DNA of 64,000 nt from Paraburkholderia sp. LEh10 (GTDB taxonomy: Bacteria; Pseudomonadota; Gammaproteobacteria; Burkholderiales; Burkholderiaceae): NCBI RefSeq assembly GCF_017814945.1, contig NZ_JAGIPX010000007.1, forward strand, positions 62,001 to 126,000. The letters run 5' to 3'. The notes beneath the pieces are model-generated. The model was not told the DNA's origin, made no database searches, and worked only from the letters and a program-made list of their open reading frames with translations. Both the position numbers and the translations under genes were made by a program. Positions within the stretch are counted from its first letter, which is position 1; every line of letters starts with the position of its first letter. Of this stretch, positions 51,442 through 60,173 are shown piece by piece.

Positions 51442-53537
51442 GTATTGACCGCCTGTGAAGAAGGCGCCGTGACGGCCGCGTCGACATGCCAGTCGGGCAG
51501 TCCCGCCACCTCGCGCGAGAGATTCCCGGCCGCCGCGACGAGCCTCGATTCCGCCATGGACACCGCAAGCGCGGCGATCTCGACGCGTCGCGGCGCATGC
51601 GCAGCGGGCGGATTGGCGGCAAGCTCAGTCGCGTAGCGATCGAGTTCTTCGCGTGCCTGGTCCTGAACCGCGTGCACTGCACGGGCCACCGCCGGGCTCG
51701 ACGTTGCGTCCTGTGCGGCGAGCGCGTTGCGCAGCACATCGCCCGCCAGCATGATTTCGCGCCCTTGCGCCAGCACCGTTTGCGCGCGCAGCGTCAACCA
51801 GGCCTGCTCTCCTTCGTGCCAGTTGGGCTCGAGCACGACACGCGCCAGCGTCGCTTCGCAATCGGCAAGCGCCGCCCATGCTTTGAGCTGACGTTGCGCA
51901 TAAGGCATCTCGTCCGTTCGATCGGCGCCCGCGAGCGGCGCGCGCAGTTGCGCGGCAATGGCACGCAGCATCGTCGCGAGCTTCTGCCGCAGCACGTCGC
52001 CCTCGCCTTCGCGCCAGAACGACATTTGCACGAAGGTCGCGACGCCCACGCCAAGCATGATGCCGACCATGCGATCGCGGATCTCAGTGAGATTCGTGGT
52101 CGGACCGAACTGGTCGAGCAACGCCAGCGAGAAGGTGAACACCAGTTGCACGCCCGCGTAGCCGATCCGTTCCGATCCGGCTGCAATCCACGCTCCGAAC
52201 GCGACGACGGGCAGCGTCACCAGCAGCAGCTCGACGATGTCGTCCAGATGCGGGAAGACGAACACGACCATGAACAACGCGAGCGCGCTGCCGGTCACGG
52301 CCCCGGCAACCCGCAGCAACGCGCGCTGCGTCGATGCGCCGAGGCTCGGCAGCGCGACGATCACGCAGGTCAGCATGATGGTGTGAATGCCCTGCCAGTC
52401 GGCGGCGTTATAGAACACATAGCAGCCGAGCACGGCGAGCAGCGTCTTCAGCGAAAAGCGCATGTACGCGGGATTGGTCCACGCGTCCGGCGCGATCATC
52501 GGTTCGCTCGCGGGCGGCTTGCCGGGTTGCGCGCCGCTTACGGCCAGATCGGCGTATGCGTTCAGCGCGCGCTGCAATTCGCTCGCGCCGGGAATCGCAT
52601 CGGCGGCAGCGCGTTCTTCAGGGGTCGCCGTGCTCACGTAGCGATAAGGGGCGCCTGTCATTACCGCTTCGTCGAGCGCGCGGACGTTTGCGCGCAACTC
52701 GTGCAGCATCTTCAGTTGCGCTGCCGAAGCACGCGGCCCGTCGTGCGGCAGTTCACTCGCGCCGCGATACAGGCGCGATACCGTCGCAACGCACGCGAGC
52801 TGCGCCGCCTGATGCTCGCGATAGCGGGCGTCGCGCATCATCGTGAACCGCAGCAGCTTCTGCAATGTCATCGCGCCTTGCTGGACAGCCGTGAGCGCAA
52901 TCGGCGCGGCCGTCGCAACGCCGTCGATCAGTTGCGTCAGGCGCGCTTCGAGCGCCGTCAGCTGACGATGGATCTCCGCCTTCAGTTGCAGTTGCGGCTC
53001 GGCTGGCAACAGCAACGTGTTGATCACGAGCGTCAGCGCAATCGGATAGTTGACGGCGACCCAGACCCACAACACCGCGCGTATCAGCAGATCCGCCTGG
53101 CCGGTCCGATCGACGAAGCTCTGCACATAGATGATGACGATTGCGACGACGAAGAATACGACGCCGATCCTGAGCACGCGGATCAGGTAGACGCTGCCGA
53201 AAAACAGCAGACTGGCGACGACGATGCGCACCAGCGGGTAATCGAACGTGAACTTCAGCAGCAGGATCGACAGGCCGATGGCGAGCGTCGAACCGATGAT
53301 GAACATCACGCCGACGAGGCGCGTCAGCACTACGTTCGCTTGCGTGACGTAGAACACCACCAGCAGCGACAGCGGCAGTTCCGGCACCTGCAGCGCCATC
53401 GACGCGACGATCGCGATTGCGCTCGTCAGCATGCAACGCAACATCACGTTGGTCCGCCCCGGAAACGGCGCAAGCTCACGTTCGAGGAACGCGCCCATCT
53501 GACGCAGCGTAACGGGCAGGTAGTCGGCCACGGACAT
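51438..53537 (-). CDS. mdtO: FUSC-family inner-membrane transporter (MdtO-like)
   Basis: A 699-residue protein of the FUSC/aromatic-acid-exporter family with two membrane blocks (about residues 25-175 and 365-505), each of about six segments. Examples are LLVVFYVTQANVVLTRLVGV and FSLKTLLAVLGCYVFYNAAD. A long cytoplasmic region follows each block. It energises export of aromatic or cationic compounds; E. coli MdtO (683 residues) has the same size and neighbours. It lies 10 bp downstream of the adaptor gene and overlaps the outer-membrane gene. Confidence 0.9.
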   Translation of the reverse strand: MSVADYLPVTLRQMGAFLERELAPFPGRTNVMLRCMLTSAIAIVASMALQVPELPLSLLVVFYVTQANVVLTRLVGVMFIIGSTLAIGLSILLLKFTFDYPLVRIVVASLLFFGSVYLIRVLRIGVVFFVVAIVIIYVQSFVDRTGQADLLIRAVLWVWVAVNYPIALTLVINTLLLPAEPQLQLKAEIHRQLTALEARLTQLIDGVATAAPIALTAVQQGAMTLQKLLRFTMMRDARYREHQAAQLACVATVSRLYRGASELPHDGPRASAAQLKMLHELRANVRALDEAVMTGAPYRYVSTATPEERAAADAIPGASELQRALNAYADLAVSGAQPGKPPASEPMIAPDAWTNPAYMRFSLKTLLAVLGCYVFYNAADWQGIHTIMLTCVIVALPSLGASTQRALLRVAGAVTGSALALFMVVFVFPHLDDIVELLLVTLPVVAFGAWIAAGSERIGYAGVQLVFTFSLALLDQFGPTTNLTEIRDRMVGIMLGVGVATFVQMSFWREGEGDVLRQKLATMLRAIAAQLRAPLAGADRTDEMPYAQRQLKAWAALADCEATLARVVLEPNWHEGEQAWLTLRAQTVLAQGREIMLAGDVLRNALAAQDATSSPAVARAVHAVQDQAREELDRYATELAANPPAAHAPRRVEIAALAVSMAESRLVAAAGNLSREVAGLPDWHVDAAVTAPSSQAVNT

Positions 53538-53546
53538 GCGCGCTCC

Positions 53547-54605
53547 TCAACGACGCCCGACGTCGTTGCCGCTGCCGGCGTGCAGCACGGCGACCGCCGA
53601 TGTGCCGACACGGAACAGCTCCGGATTGGGATGCTCGACGAGGATCTTCACGGGGAAACGCTGCGATACATGAACCCAGTTGAGCGTTCGCTGGATGCGC
53701 GGCAATCCGCCTGGCAGCGCAATGCCGCCTTCGTCGGGCGACACGCCGTAGCTGATCGAATCGACGGTGCCCTTGAAGCGCTGCCCCGTATCGCTCATCA
53801 GATAGACGGTGGCCGGCGTGCCGGAGCGAACACCCTGCAGTTCCGTCTCGCGGAAGTTTGCGACCACATACCAGCGTCGTGTGTCGATCAGCGTGAAGAC
53901 GGGCTTGAGCGCCGATGCGAACTGCCCCGTCGTTGTCTTTAGCGACACGACGCGTCCATCGAACGGCGCACGCACGCTTGCATACTCGAGGTTCAGTTCG
54001 GCGATGGCAATCTCGGCCATGATCACGGCACGCTGCGCGACGAGTGCGTCGACGCCGCTCACCGCCGCTGCCGCCTGCTGCGCCTGCAGTTGCGCGGCGC
54101 TCAGTTCGGCCTGCGTGGCGCGCTGCGCGGTGCGCGCGCGATCGACGTCCTCTGCCGACACATAACCGTGCGACAGCAACGGCTCCATCCGATGCAGCGT
54201 GTCGGACGCCTGGCCGGCCGCGGCGCGCGCCCGCTCGACGGCGGCGCGCACCGACTCCGCGTTGTACTGCTGCGCATTGACCGTACGCTGGGTCAACTCG
54301 ATCTGATGGTCGAGCGCGACGAGCGATGCCTTGCCGCGCGTCAGCGCGTCCTGATACGGACGCGGATCGATGCGAAACAGCAGATCGCCCTGCTTCACCG
54401 CCTGGTTGTCGTGCACCGCCATTTCGACGATACGGCCGTTGACTTCGGGCACGACGTCGATGGTATCGGCGTACACGTAGGCGTCGTCGGTGCGCGGCGC
54501 GCGATCGAGCTCGCGGATGACGAAAAGCAGCAGCAACAGCGTCACCACAACCAGAACGATGGCCGGCCAGGTTCTCTTCGATGTTCTACTGGCTGTCGTC
54601 GCCAT
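53547..54605 (-). CDS. mdtN: HlyD-family periplasmic adaptor (MdtN-like)
   Basis: A 352-residue membrane-fusion protein with one N-terminal segment (WPAIVLVVVTLLLLLFVIR), TDDAYVYADTIDVVPEVNGR, lipoyl half AVKQGDLLFRIDPRPYQDAL, a coiled-coil hairpin, and VRAPFDGRVVSLKTTTGQFA with VANFRETELQGVRSGTPATV. It links the FUSC pump to the outer-membrane factor. The gene order ytcA-mdtN-mdtO-mdtP is that of E. coli, where the pump is reported to confer resistance to some drugs and dyes. Confidence 0.92.
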   Translation of the reverse strand: MATTASRTSKRTWPAIVLVVVTLLLLLFVIRELDRAPRTDDAYVYADTIDVVPEVNGRIVEMAVHDNQAVKQGDLLFRIDPRPYQDALTRGKASLVALDHQIELTQRTVNAQQYNAESVRAAVERARAAAGQASDTLHRMEPLLSHGYVSAEDVDRARTAQRATQAELSAAQLQAQQAAAAVSGVDALVAQRAVIMAEIAIAELNLEYASVRAPFDGRVVSLKTTTGQFASALKPVFTLIDTRRWYVVANFRETELQGVRSGTPATVYLMSDTGQRFKGTVDSISYGVSPDEGGIALPGGLPRIQRTLNWVHVSQRFPVKILVEHPNPELFRVGTSAVAVLHAGSGNDVGRR

Positions 54606-54627
54606 TTACCCACCTGAAAGAGATTAG

Positions 54628-54912
54628 TTATCTGAACAACATCAACCAGACAGCGAACGAAAAGAAAGCGACGAGCGTCGGGTACACGACGGCTGAAGGC
54701 CCCAGCAGATGGCCGGCCTGGAAACGTTTCAAAAGCAGATAAATGACGATCGCGAACACAACGCCCGCGATGATGCAGAACAGCCAGTCCGGAAAGTAGG
54801 CGCCAAGCACGCTGATCGACGGCGAGTTGACACAGCCGGCCAGCGGAACCGCGGCAATGGCTGCAAGACCGAGTGAATGCCCTGGGTATCGGCCCAGAGG
54901 GCTGGCGCCCAT
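54628..54912 (-). CDS. ytcA: YtcA-family lipoprotein
   Basis: A 94-residue lipoprotein with lipobox LAGC (Cys about 27) followed by VNSPSISVLGAYFPDWLFCI and two membrane segments, the YtcA family pattern. It stands immediately upstream of mdtN as in E. coli. I prefer ATG at 54912, giving a length close to E. coli YtcA; ATG at 54990 would add 26 residues without similarity. Neither start has a strong ribosome-binding site. Its role in the pump is unknown. Confidence 0.8.
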   Translation of the reverse strand: MGASPLGRYPGHSLGLAAIAAVPLAGCVNSPSISVLGAYFPDWLFCIIAGVVFAIVIYLLLKRFQAGHLLGPSAVVYPTLVAFFSFAVWLMLFR

Positions 54913-54993
54913 CGTTCTATGGTCGTTCTCGTTGTTCGAATCGATTTCACGGACGGCGGTGCGGTCCACGTTCTTCAGTAAGGTATGCATAGA

Positions 54994-55517
54994 TCACAGA
55001 TCAGCAATCCGGGAAGACAAATGCGCGGCCAAGCCCCCCGCAAGCATACCAAGAACGAAGAAAAAGCAGAAATCGCGCAATAAAAGCATGCGCCCGACGA
55101 GCGCGGCATTCTGTTGCGTCACCGAGTCCATTTGCCCGACTGCCTCTGACCCTGGCCGATGCCTTTGCTTTGCTCGATCGATGCCGACGCGATCTCGCTC
55201 ATGATATCGGTCACGCGTTGCACGGATTGCACGATCCCGGTCATGGTCGAACCGGCGACGCTGACGAACTCCGTGCCCGCCTTCACACGTTGCACCGAGT
55301 CCTCGATCAGTTCCTTGACTTCCTTGGAAGCCGATGACGACCATTGTGCAAGCGAGCGCACCTCGGCCGCGACGACGGCAAAGCCGCGCCCCTGTTCACC
55401 CGCGCGCGCAGCTTCGACGGCGGCATTGAGCGCAAGAATGTTTGTCTGGAATGCAATGCTTTCGATGATGCCGATAATATTGGCAATCTTCTGAGAACTG
55501 GTGTTGATGCCGTCCAT
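54994..55517 (-). pseudogene. Fragment of a methyl-accepting chemotaxis protein
   Basis: The signalling hairpin tip is plain: [38 protein letters not shown], then [20 protein letters not shown]. Upstream an in-frame TGA (15 bp before the first Met codon) removes all sensory and membrane parts. Downstream, a one-base shift after EQSKGIGQ separates the helix from [16 protein letters not shown]. What follows (GRMLLLRDFCFFFVLGMLAG) is not chemoreceptor sequence. The piece cannot encode a working receptor. Confidence 0.8.
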
Positions 55518-55758
55518 CGCCTCCGGTGCTGGTCAACGACGGCTTTCGCAGCGCACGTATGCATCGATGTGCCACCGTATCAAGACATGCCCTTTATAAA
55601 CGGCTTCCGCATGCACGACAGCACACGGGTCCGGCCACCGCCCCCCTTCGATGACACGTTTTGGCACCGCTCATATAATCGGCCGGGTTTGACAAATTCG
55701 CCCCATTCGCTACTTTGAAAATGTCCAATAGTCGGTTCCTTTGTGGCTAACGACGATC

Positions 55759-56631
55759 GTGCATACCATCCAGATCCTGCTTCAAACGACCATCCCGGCC
55801 GCGCCGGACGACTGGTCGATCGCGCGGTTCGACCGCCTCGCGCAATTGCTGCGTGCCCATCGCGATTGTGACGGGCGCGTGACGTTCAACGTCACTGCCC
55901 GGGACCGCGATCCCCTCGGGCAGCCCGATTCTGTTCTCTCACGTCTCGATGAAAGCGGCTTCGACGAGTTGTGGTTGTTCGCCGTTGATAATGGTGACGG
56001 ACTGACGCCCGAAGACTGTGCGGGAATCACGCGATTCCGGCAGGCGGGCAAAGGCCTCTTCGCCACGCGGGATCACATGGATGTGGGCAGTTCGCTGTGC
56101 AGTCTGGGCGGCGTGGGCAAGGCGCATCACTTTCACACGCGCAATCTGGACCCCGACGAATCCATGCGCACAACCGACGACCCGTTTTCGACCCACATCT
56201 CGTGGCCTAATTTTCATTCGGGTGCGAATGGAGATTTTCAGGAAGTGGCGATCGTCGCACCCGTTCATCCCGTGTTGGCGAACCCTGACTCTCCGACGGG
56301 TGCAATCCGGTTCCTGCCGGCGCACCCGCATGAGGGCGCCGTCGACGCTCCCGATGGCCAACCCGCCCGCGTGATCGCACGAGGCAAAAGCAAAGTCACA
56401 GGAAAGGGCTTCAATCTGGCTGTCGCTTTCGAGTCGTCGGCAGATGGCGGACGCGCCGTCGCCGGCAGTACTTTTCACCATTTCGCCGACTACAACTGGG
56501 ACGCACGACTCGGCTGTCCGAGCTTTGTGGATGAGCCTCCTGGCAACACCATGCAGACTGAGCCGCAAGCCTTGCGCGACACGCATCGCTATTGCGTCAA
56601 TCTCGCGCTGTGGCTGGCGGGAGCCGTCTGA
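55759..56631 (+). CDS. Uncharacterised GATase/ThuA-like protein
   Basis: A 290-residue soluble protein. The sequence FDELWLFAVDNGDGLTPEDC, ITRFRQAGKGLFATRDHMDV and STFHHFADYNWDARLGCPSF suggests a Rossmann-like class I glutamine-amidotransferase/ThuA fold, in which a strand is followed by a conserved loop (ATRDHMDVGSSLC) and a late His pair (FHHFADYNW). It has many histidines (KAHHFHTRN, PAHPHEG), possibly a metal or sugar site. GTG at 55759 is the likely start; TTG at 55741 is possible. No ribosome-binding site is evident. It looks like a conserved but unnamed family. Confidence 0.75.
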   Translation: MHTIQILLQTTIPAAPDDWSIARFDRLAQLLRAHRDCDGRVTFNVTARDRDPLGQPDSVLSRLDESGFDELWLFAVDNGDGLTPEDCAGITRFRQAGKGLFATRDHMDVGSSLCSLGGVGKAHHFHTRNLDPDESMRTTDDPFSTHISWPNFHSGANGDFQEVAIVAPVHPVLANPDSPTGAIRFLPAHPHEGAVDAPDGQPARVIARGKSKVTGKGFNLAVAFESSADGGRAVAGSTFHHFADYNWDARLGCPSFVDEPPGNTMQTEPQALRDTHRYCVNLALWLAGAV

Positions 56632-56803
56632 AATGCGGCGACGACAAGGCTACAAAAGCAATACGCGCGCCTTTCAGATCCATATACCATTTTGCGTCAG
56701 AAGGTATATCGTTAAGCGTGCGTCTTCCTTTGCACGCACCGGGCTCACCGGCCCATGACAGTTCTTCAGGTGCCCCTGTCACCTCGAACGTCACGCGCGG
56801 CAT
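56597..56803 (-). CDS. Possible small protein, convergent overlap
   Basis: A 68-residue open frame (MPRVTFEVTGAPEELSWAGE, then CKGRRTLNDIPSDAKWYMDL, KGARIAFVALSS) preceded by AAGGAA 8 nt before the ATG. Residue composition looks protein-like, unlike most antisense frames here. It overlaps the end of the upstream plus-strand gene by 35 bp. No family is recognised, and a chance frame is possible. Confidence 0.35.
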   Translation of the reverse strand: MPRVTFEVTGAPEELSWAGEPGACKGRRTLNDIPSDAKWYMDLKGARIAFVALSSPHFRRLPPATARD

Positions 56804-56993
56804 CGCCGCGTTCCTTTACCTCAGAAATCCGGCAGAGGGCCACGATCAAGGCCTTGGCAACCGGGTCATTCCAGCATCAGGCGCAGTCGCCGGCAGTGCC
56901 TGGCAGACACGCGTGCAAACCGTTTCGCCTGGTGTCTAAACCAAAGCGGCAGCAAGTTCTGAAATCTGATTTCGTGTTGAAGGAGAGCAAGTC

Positions 56994-57239
56994 ATGAAGA
57001 CAACATTCCTCCTGTCTGCGGCATTCCTCGGTGCGATTTCGTTCGCGGGTGGAGTGAACGCCCAAAGCACATCGGGCCAGCAAAACGCGCAGCCGGCGAC
57101 CACCTCGACCAGCAACACCGAGTATGGCGGTGTGTCCGGCACGAGTAGTGCAATGGGCAGTTCGGCACGCGCTGAATGGTCCCAGTACGTGACCTCCTGC
57201 GGGCACCTGCCTCGATGCAGCCCGAATGCGGGCCACTAG
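56994..57239 (+). CDS. Small exported protein
   Basis: An 81-residue protein with a signal peptide (MKTTFLLSAAFLGAISFAGG, cleavage after VNA), then a Gln/Ser/Thr-rich mature part (STSGQQNAQPATTSTSNTEY, GGVSGTSSAMGSS) and two Cys near the end (SCGHLPRC). AAGGAG stands 8 nt before the ATG. It belongs to the short, low-complexity periplasmic proteins common in Burkholderiaceae; function unknown. The 360-bp gap before it holds only the possible minus-strand frame at 56597. Confidence 0.75.
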   Translation: MKTTFLLSAAFLGAISFAGGVNAQSTSGQQNAQPATTSTSNTEYGGVSGTSSAMGSSARAEWSQYVTSCGHLPRCSPNAGH

Positions 57240-57384
57240 AGCGCAACACGCAACACTCGCGGAAGTCGTCAGCGGCATTTTCGCGGATGGGGCCGACTCG
57301 TCCGCGAAGAGCGCCGCGATGTTTCCCTCGACTGCATTCAGACCCAGTCAGGGTTCCAAAGTGCTCGACAACAAAGGGTGAATC

Positions 57385-58140
57385 ATGAAGATCGTCGTCG
57401 TCGGCGGCACGGGCCTGATCGGCTCGAAGACCGTCCCCATTTTGCGCCAGGGCGGCCATGAGGTCGTCGTCGCCTCACCGAAGAGCGGTGTGAACACCAT
57501 TACGGGCGAAGGGCTCAAAGAATGCCTGGCGGGCGCACAGGTGGTGATCGACCTCGCCAATTCGCCCTCGTTCGAAGACAAGGCCGTGCTCGAATTCTTC
57601 GAGACCTCCGGCCGCAATCTGCACGCAGCGGAAAAGGCAGCCGGCGTCGGGCATCATGTCGCGCTATCCATCGTCGGCATCGACCGCTCGCCCGACAATG
57701 GCTATTTCCGCGCCAAGGTGGCCCAGGAGAAATTGATCGCGGCTTCCGGCATTCCCTACACCATCATCCGCTCGACCCAGTTCCTCGAATTCCTCGGCGG
57801 CATCGCCGATTCATGCGCGAGCGGCAACGTCGTCAGGATTTCACCGGGCTTGTTCCAGCCCATCGCGGCCGACGACGTATCCGCCTTCGTCGCCGATGTG
57901 GCGCTTGCGGCGCCGCGCAATGGCATCGTCGAAATAGCGGGCCCCGAACGCGCGCCGTTCGACGAAATCATCGCCCGCTATCTGAAGGCAGTCGGCGACC
58001 CGCGTGAAGTCGTGCGCGATCCCGAGGCCCGATACTTCGGCAGCCTGGTCGACGAACAGTCACTCGTGCCGTTGGGTGACGCGCGCCTCGGCGCCGTTGG
58101 TCTGGATGAATGGCTTCGCCGCTCGAAGGCGGCAGGCTGA
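57385..58140 (+). CDS. NAD(P)-binding atypical SDR (NmrA-like) protein
   Basis: A 251-residue Rossmann-fold protein. The nucleotide-binding motif MKIVVVGGTGLIGSKTVPIL is at the N-terminus, followed by AQVVIDLANSPSF, HHVALSIVGIDRSPDNGYFR and AKVAQEKLIAASGIPYTIIR. These features place it in the atypical SDR/NmrA group, whose members are reductases or redox sensors. The late segment FQPIAADDVSAFVADVAL is also typical. The ATG at 57385 is supported by AAGGG. It is monocistronic. Confidence 0.88.
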   Translation: MKIVVVGGTGLIGSKTVPILRQGGHEVVVASPKSGVNTITGEGLKECLAGAQVVIDLANSPSFEDKAVLEFFETSGRNLHAAEKAAGVGHHVALSIVGIDRSPDNGYFRAKVAQEKLIAASGIPYTIIRSTQFLEFLGGIADSCASGNVVRISPGLFQPIAADDVSAFVADVALAAPRNGIVEIAGPERAPFDEIIARYLKAVGDPREVVRDPEARYFGSLVDEQSLVPLGDARLGAVGLDEWLRRSKAAG

Positions 58141-58230
58141 TTCCAATTGCGATGCAGCCCGTATGGAAGGCCGTATTGCGTCGCGAGAAATGCGCACGAC
58201 GGTCGCGCGCCGGTGAACCGCTATCAGACT

Positions 58231-58332
58231 TCAAATGCTGCCGCTGAACGAGACTGCGAGCGCAAGCCCGACGTTGACGGCAGCCAGCATGATCCAGCAC
58301 GTCAGCACCAGCACAGGTCCAAAACGAAACAT
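58231..58332 (-). CDS. Very small membrane protein (33 residues)
   Basis: Translating the minus strand from 58332 gives a 33-residue protein consisting of one membrane segment: FRFGPVLVLTCWIMLAAVNV and GLALAVSFSGSI, then TGA. GGAG lies 6-7 nt before the ATG. No polar domain exists. It is not similar to a family I know; the ribosome-binding site and the purely hydrophobic character support expression. Confidence 0.45.
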   Translation of the reverse strand: MFRFGPVLVLTCWIMLAAVNVGLALAVSFSGSI

Positions 58333-58573
58333 GATGCTCTCCACGAACGGCCTCGGTGATGCGTCGACTCAGTCGAGTCACGCGCGCTGCCGTGTCGGAA
58401 TGAAACGTGCCGGATTCCCGCCGCCGTAGGCACGCATCGGGACATTCGCTGTTTCCGCGCAATACCGTAGCGGCCGGCACTCCTCACTCCATACAATCGG
58501 CCCGGGATTCGAGGGGATCACGGGCCGCTTGCCCTGCAACCGGCCTCGATATCCGGGCTTCACCTGCGCACCG

Positions 58574-59032
58574 TCAGTCGATGGGATTCGTATCGACGGG
58601 TTGGTGCATGCTGATCGCCATGCGATTCCAGGCATTGATCACGGCAACGGACCACGTCAGCTCAACGATTTCTTCGTCGCTGAAATGTTCGCGCAGCGCC
58701 TGATACTCGATCTCGCGCTCCGAATAGCCGTCGGGCAGACGGGTCAGCGTCTCGGCCCATGCCAATGCGGCCTTTTCTTTTGCAGTGAAAAGGTTGGTCT
58801 CCTGCCATGCCGACAGCACATTCAGTCGGTGCCACGTTTCGCCGCCCTTGCGCAGTTCGCGTGCGTGCATGTCGAGACAGAACGCACAGCCGTTGATTTG
58901 CGACACGCGCGTCTGCACCAGTTCGATCAGGTTGCTGCCGAGAGACGATTTGGCGAGCGCCTGGTTGACGCCGTACATCGACTTGTATTGAGCGGGCGCG
59001 AGTGTGGTCCACGGAAGACGAGGTGCATTCAT
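58574..59032 (-). CDS. AhpD-like carboxymuconolactone-decarboxylase-family protein
   Basis: A 152-residue alkylhydroperoxidase-D-like protein. The redox motif C-x-x-C-x-x-x-H is present in NGCAFCLDMHARELR (about residues 48-62), followed by RLNVLSAWQETNLFTAKEKA and the C-terminal helix VAVINAWNRMAISMHQ. Such proteins reduce peroxides or disulphides as homo-oligomers. It is the third gene of a minus-strand series after a GNAT protein and an azoreductase, 40 bp downstream of azoR. Confidence 0.9.
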   Translation of the reverse strand: MNAPRLPWTTLAPAQYKSMYGVNQALAKSSLGSNLIELVQTRVSQINGCAFCLDMHARELRKGGETWHRLNVLSAWQETNLFTAKEKAALAWAETLTRLPDGYSEREIEYQALREHFSDEEIVELTWSVAVINAWNRMAISMHQPVDTNPID

Positions 59033-59072
59033 GATGATGAATTCCTTGAATTGAAGTATGAAATAGCAGTGT

Positions 59073-59705
59073 TCAGACGCCGCTCACTGCCTGGTCTTCG
59101 CGCAGCCATTGCGCCGCCTTCGTCTGCACGACGGAAAGCGGCTCGTCTGCGAAAGCGAGACCCGTGGCAGGGACGTAGGTGATGTCCTCGATTCCGATGA
59201 CACCCAGCACGGCAGTCAGATAAGGGCGGAAGAAGTCAGGCTGGAGTGCGGGCTCGCGGAACATCGCGCCGCCGGACGTGACCGCGACGAATGTCGGGCG
59301 GTCACGCAACAAGCCGACCTTGCCCGTCTCCGTCGTGGTGAACGTCACGTCGCGACGAACCACCAGGTCGATCCAGTTCTTCAGCACGCCCGGCACCGTA
59401 AAGTTGTACACGGGCGTCGAGATCCACAGAATGTCCGCCTGATCGAGTTCCTCGATCAGTTCGTCCGAAAGCGCAAGCGCGTCGCCGAAACGCTCCTTTG
59501 CCGCAGCCGCCGGCATCACCAGCGAGTCCGCATACTCTGCCGAGATGGCCTCGAGCGGCTCGACGCCGAGATTGCGCCGGGTGATCTGAATGTCGCGCCC
59601 GAGACGCGCGGACAGCGCGGGCAACAGGTGTTGAGTGAAGTGCCGGCTCGTCGAGTTCTCACGCCGGGGGCTGCAGTCGAGCAGAAGCAATTTGAGGCTG
59701 TTCAT
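59073..59705 (-). CDS. azoR: FMN-dependent NADH:quinone/azo reductase
   Basis: A 210-residue flavodoxin-fold reductase of the AzoR family, which reduces quinones and azo bonds with NADH. KLLLLDCSPRRENSTSRHFT binds the FMN phosphate, ILWISTPVYNFTVPGVLKNW is the flavin-ring loop, and VAVTSGGAMFREPA follows. Its start overlaps the stop of the GNAT gene by 4 bp, so they are coupled. The group is divergent from a MocR regulator. Confidence 0.92.
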   Translation of the reverse strand: MNSLKLLLLDCSPRRENSTSRHFTQHLLPALSARLGRDIQITRRNLGVEPLEAISAEYADSLVMPAAAAKERFGDALALSDELIEELDQADILWISTPVYNFTVPGVLKNWIDLVVRRDVTFTTTETGKVGLLRDRPTFVAVTSGGAMFREPALQPDFFRPYLTAVLGVIGIEDITYVPATGLAFADEPLSVVQTKAAQWLREDQAVSGV

Positions 59706-60139
59706 TGCAGATCCATGCTGAAGTGAAGGCCACGGGCAAGCAAGCCGAAGCGAAAATAGAAGCGTTGCGCGAGCGCGTTGGCGAGCGCCGTGTCGAGCAC
59801 GAGCTTTTCGCAGTTCTGTGCGCGGCCGAGCGTGCTCAGTTCGGACAACAGGCGCTCTCCGTAGCCGTGGCCGCGTCCGCTCTCGTCCGTGATCAGATCG
59901 TCGACGTAGACGAAACGGCCATGAATCAGGTTGTCCAGATGCCGATAGCCGGCGAGCGCCACGGGCCTGCCGTCACTCCAGACGGCAAGCAGGCGATATC
60001 CTTGCGGGCGCTGCACCGCGACTCTCGCGAGAAGATCGTCTGATGATTTCAAATGTGGCCGCAATTGCCGCATGACATCGAAACAGGCCATCAATTCGGC
60101 GTCCGTTTCCGCGTGTCTGAGAATGAGGGTGTCAGTCAT
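59702..60139 (-). CDS. GNAT-family N-acetyltransferase
   Basis: A 145-residue acetyltransferase. The fold markers are LLAVWSDGRPVALAGYRHLD, FVYVDDLITDESGRGHGYGE with the acetyl-CoA loop R-G-x-G-Y-G, and KLVLDTALANALAQRFYFRF. It is the first gene of the azoR operon; the substrate is unknown. The ATG at 60139 faces the MocR regulator across a 90-bp gap. Confidence 0.88.
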   Translation of the reverse strand: MTDTLILRHAETDAELMACFDVMRQLRPHLKSSDDLLARVAVQRPQGYRLLAVWSDGRPVALAGYRHLDNLIHGRFVYVDDLITDESGRGHGYGERLLSELSTLGRAQNCEKLVLDTALANALAQRFYFRFGLLARGLHFSMDLQ

Positions 60140-60173
60140 GATGCCGATGAATCCGGGTTGGTGTAGGCTCCAG

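Noticed and set aside
51486..53942. 818-codon plus-strand open frame
   Set aside because: It is the antisense of mdtO and mdtN; the translation is His/Arg/Gln-rich without any domain, as expected from high-GC antisense.
58378..58635. 85-codon minus-strand frame next to the AhpD-like gene
   Set aside because: It overlaps the end of the AhpD-like gene on the same strand in another frame and lacks a ribosome-binding site; composition alone was not enough to call it.
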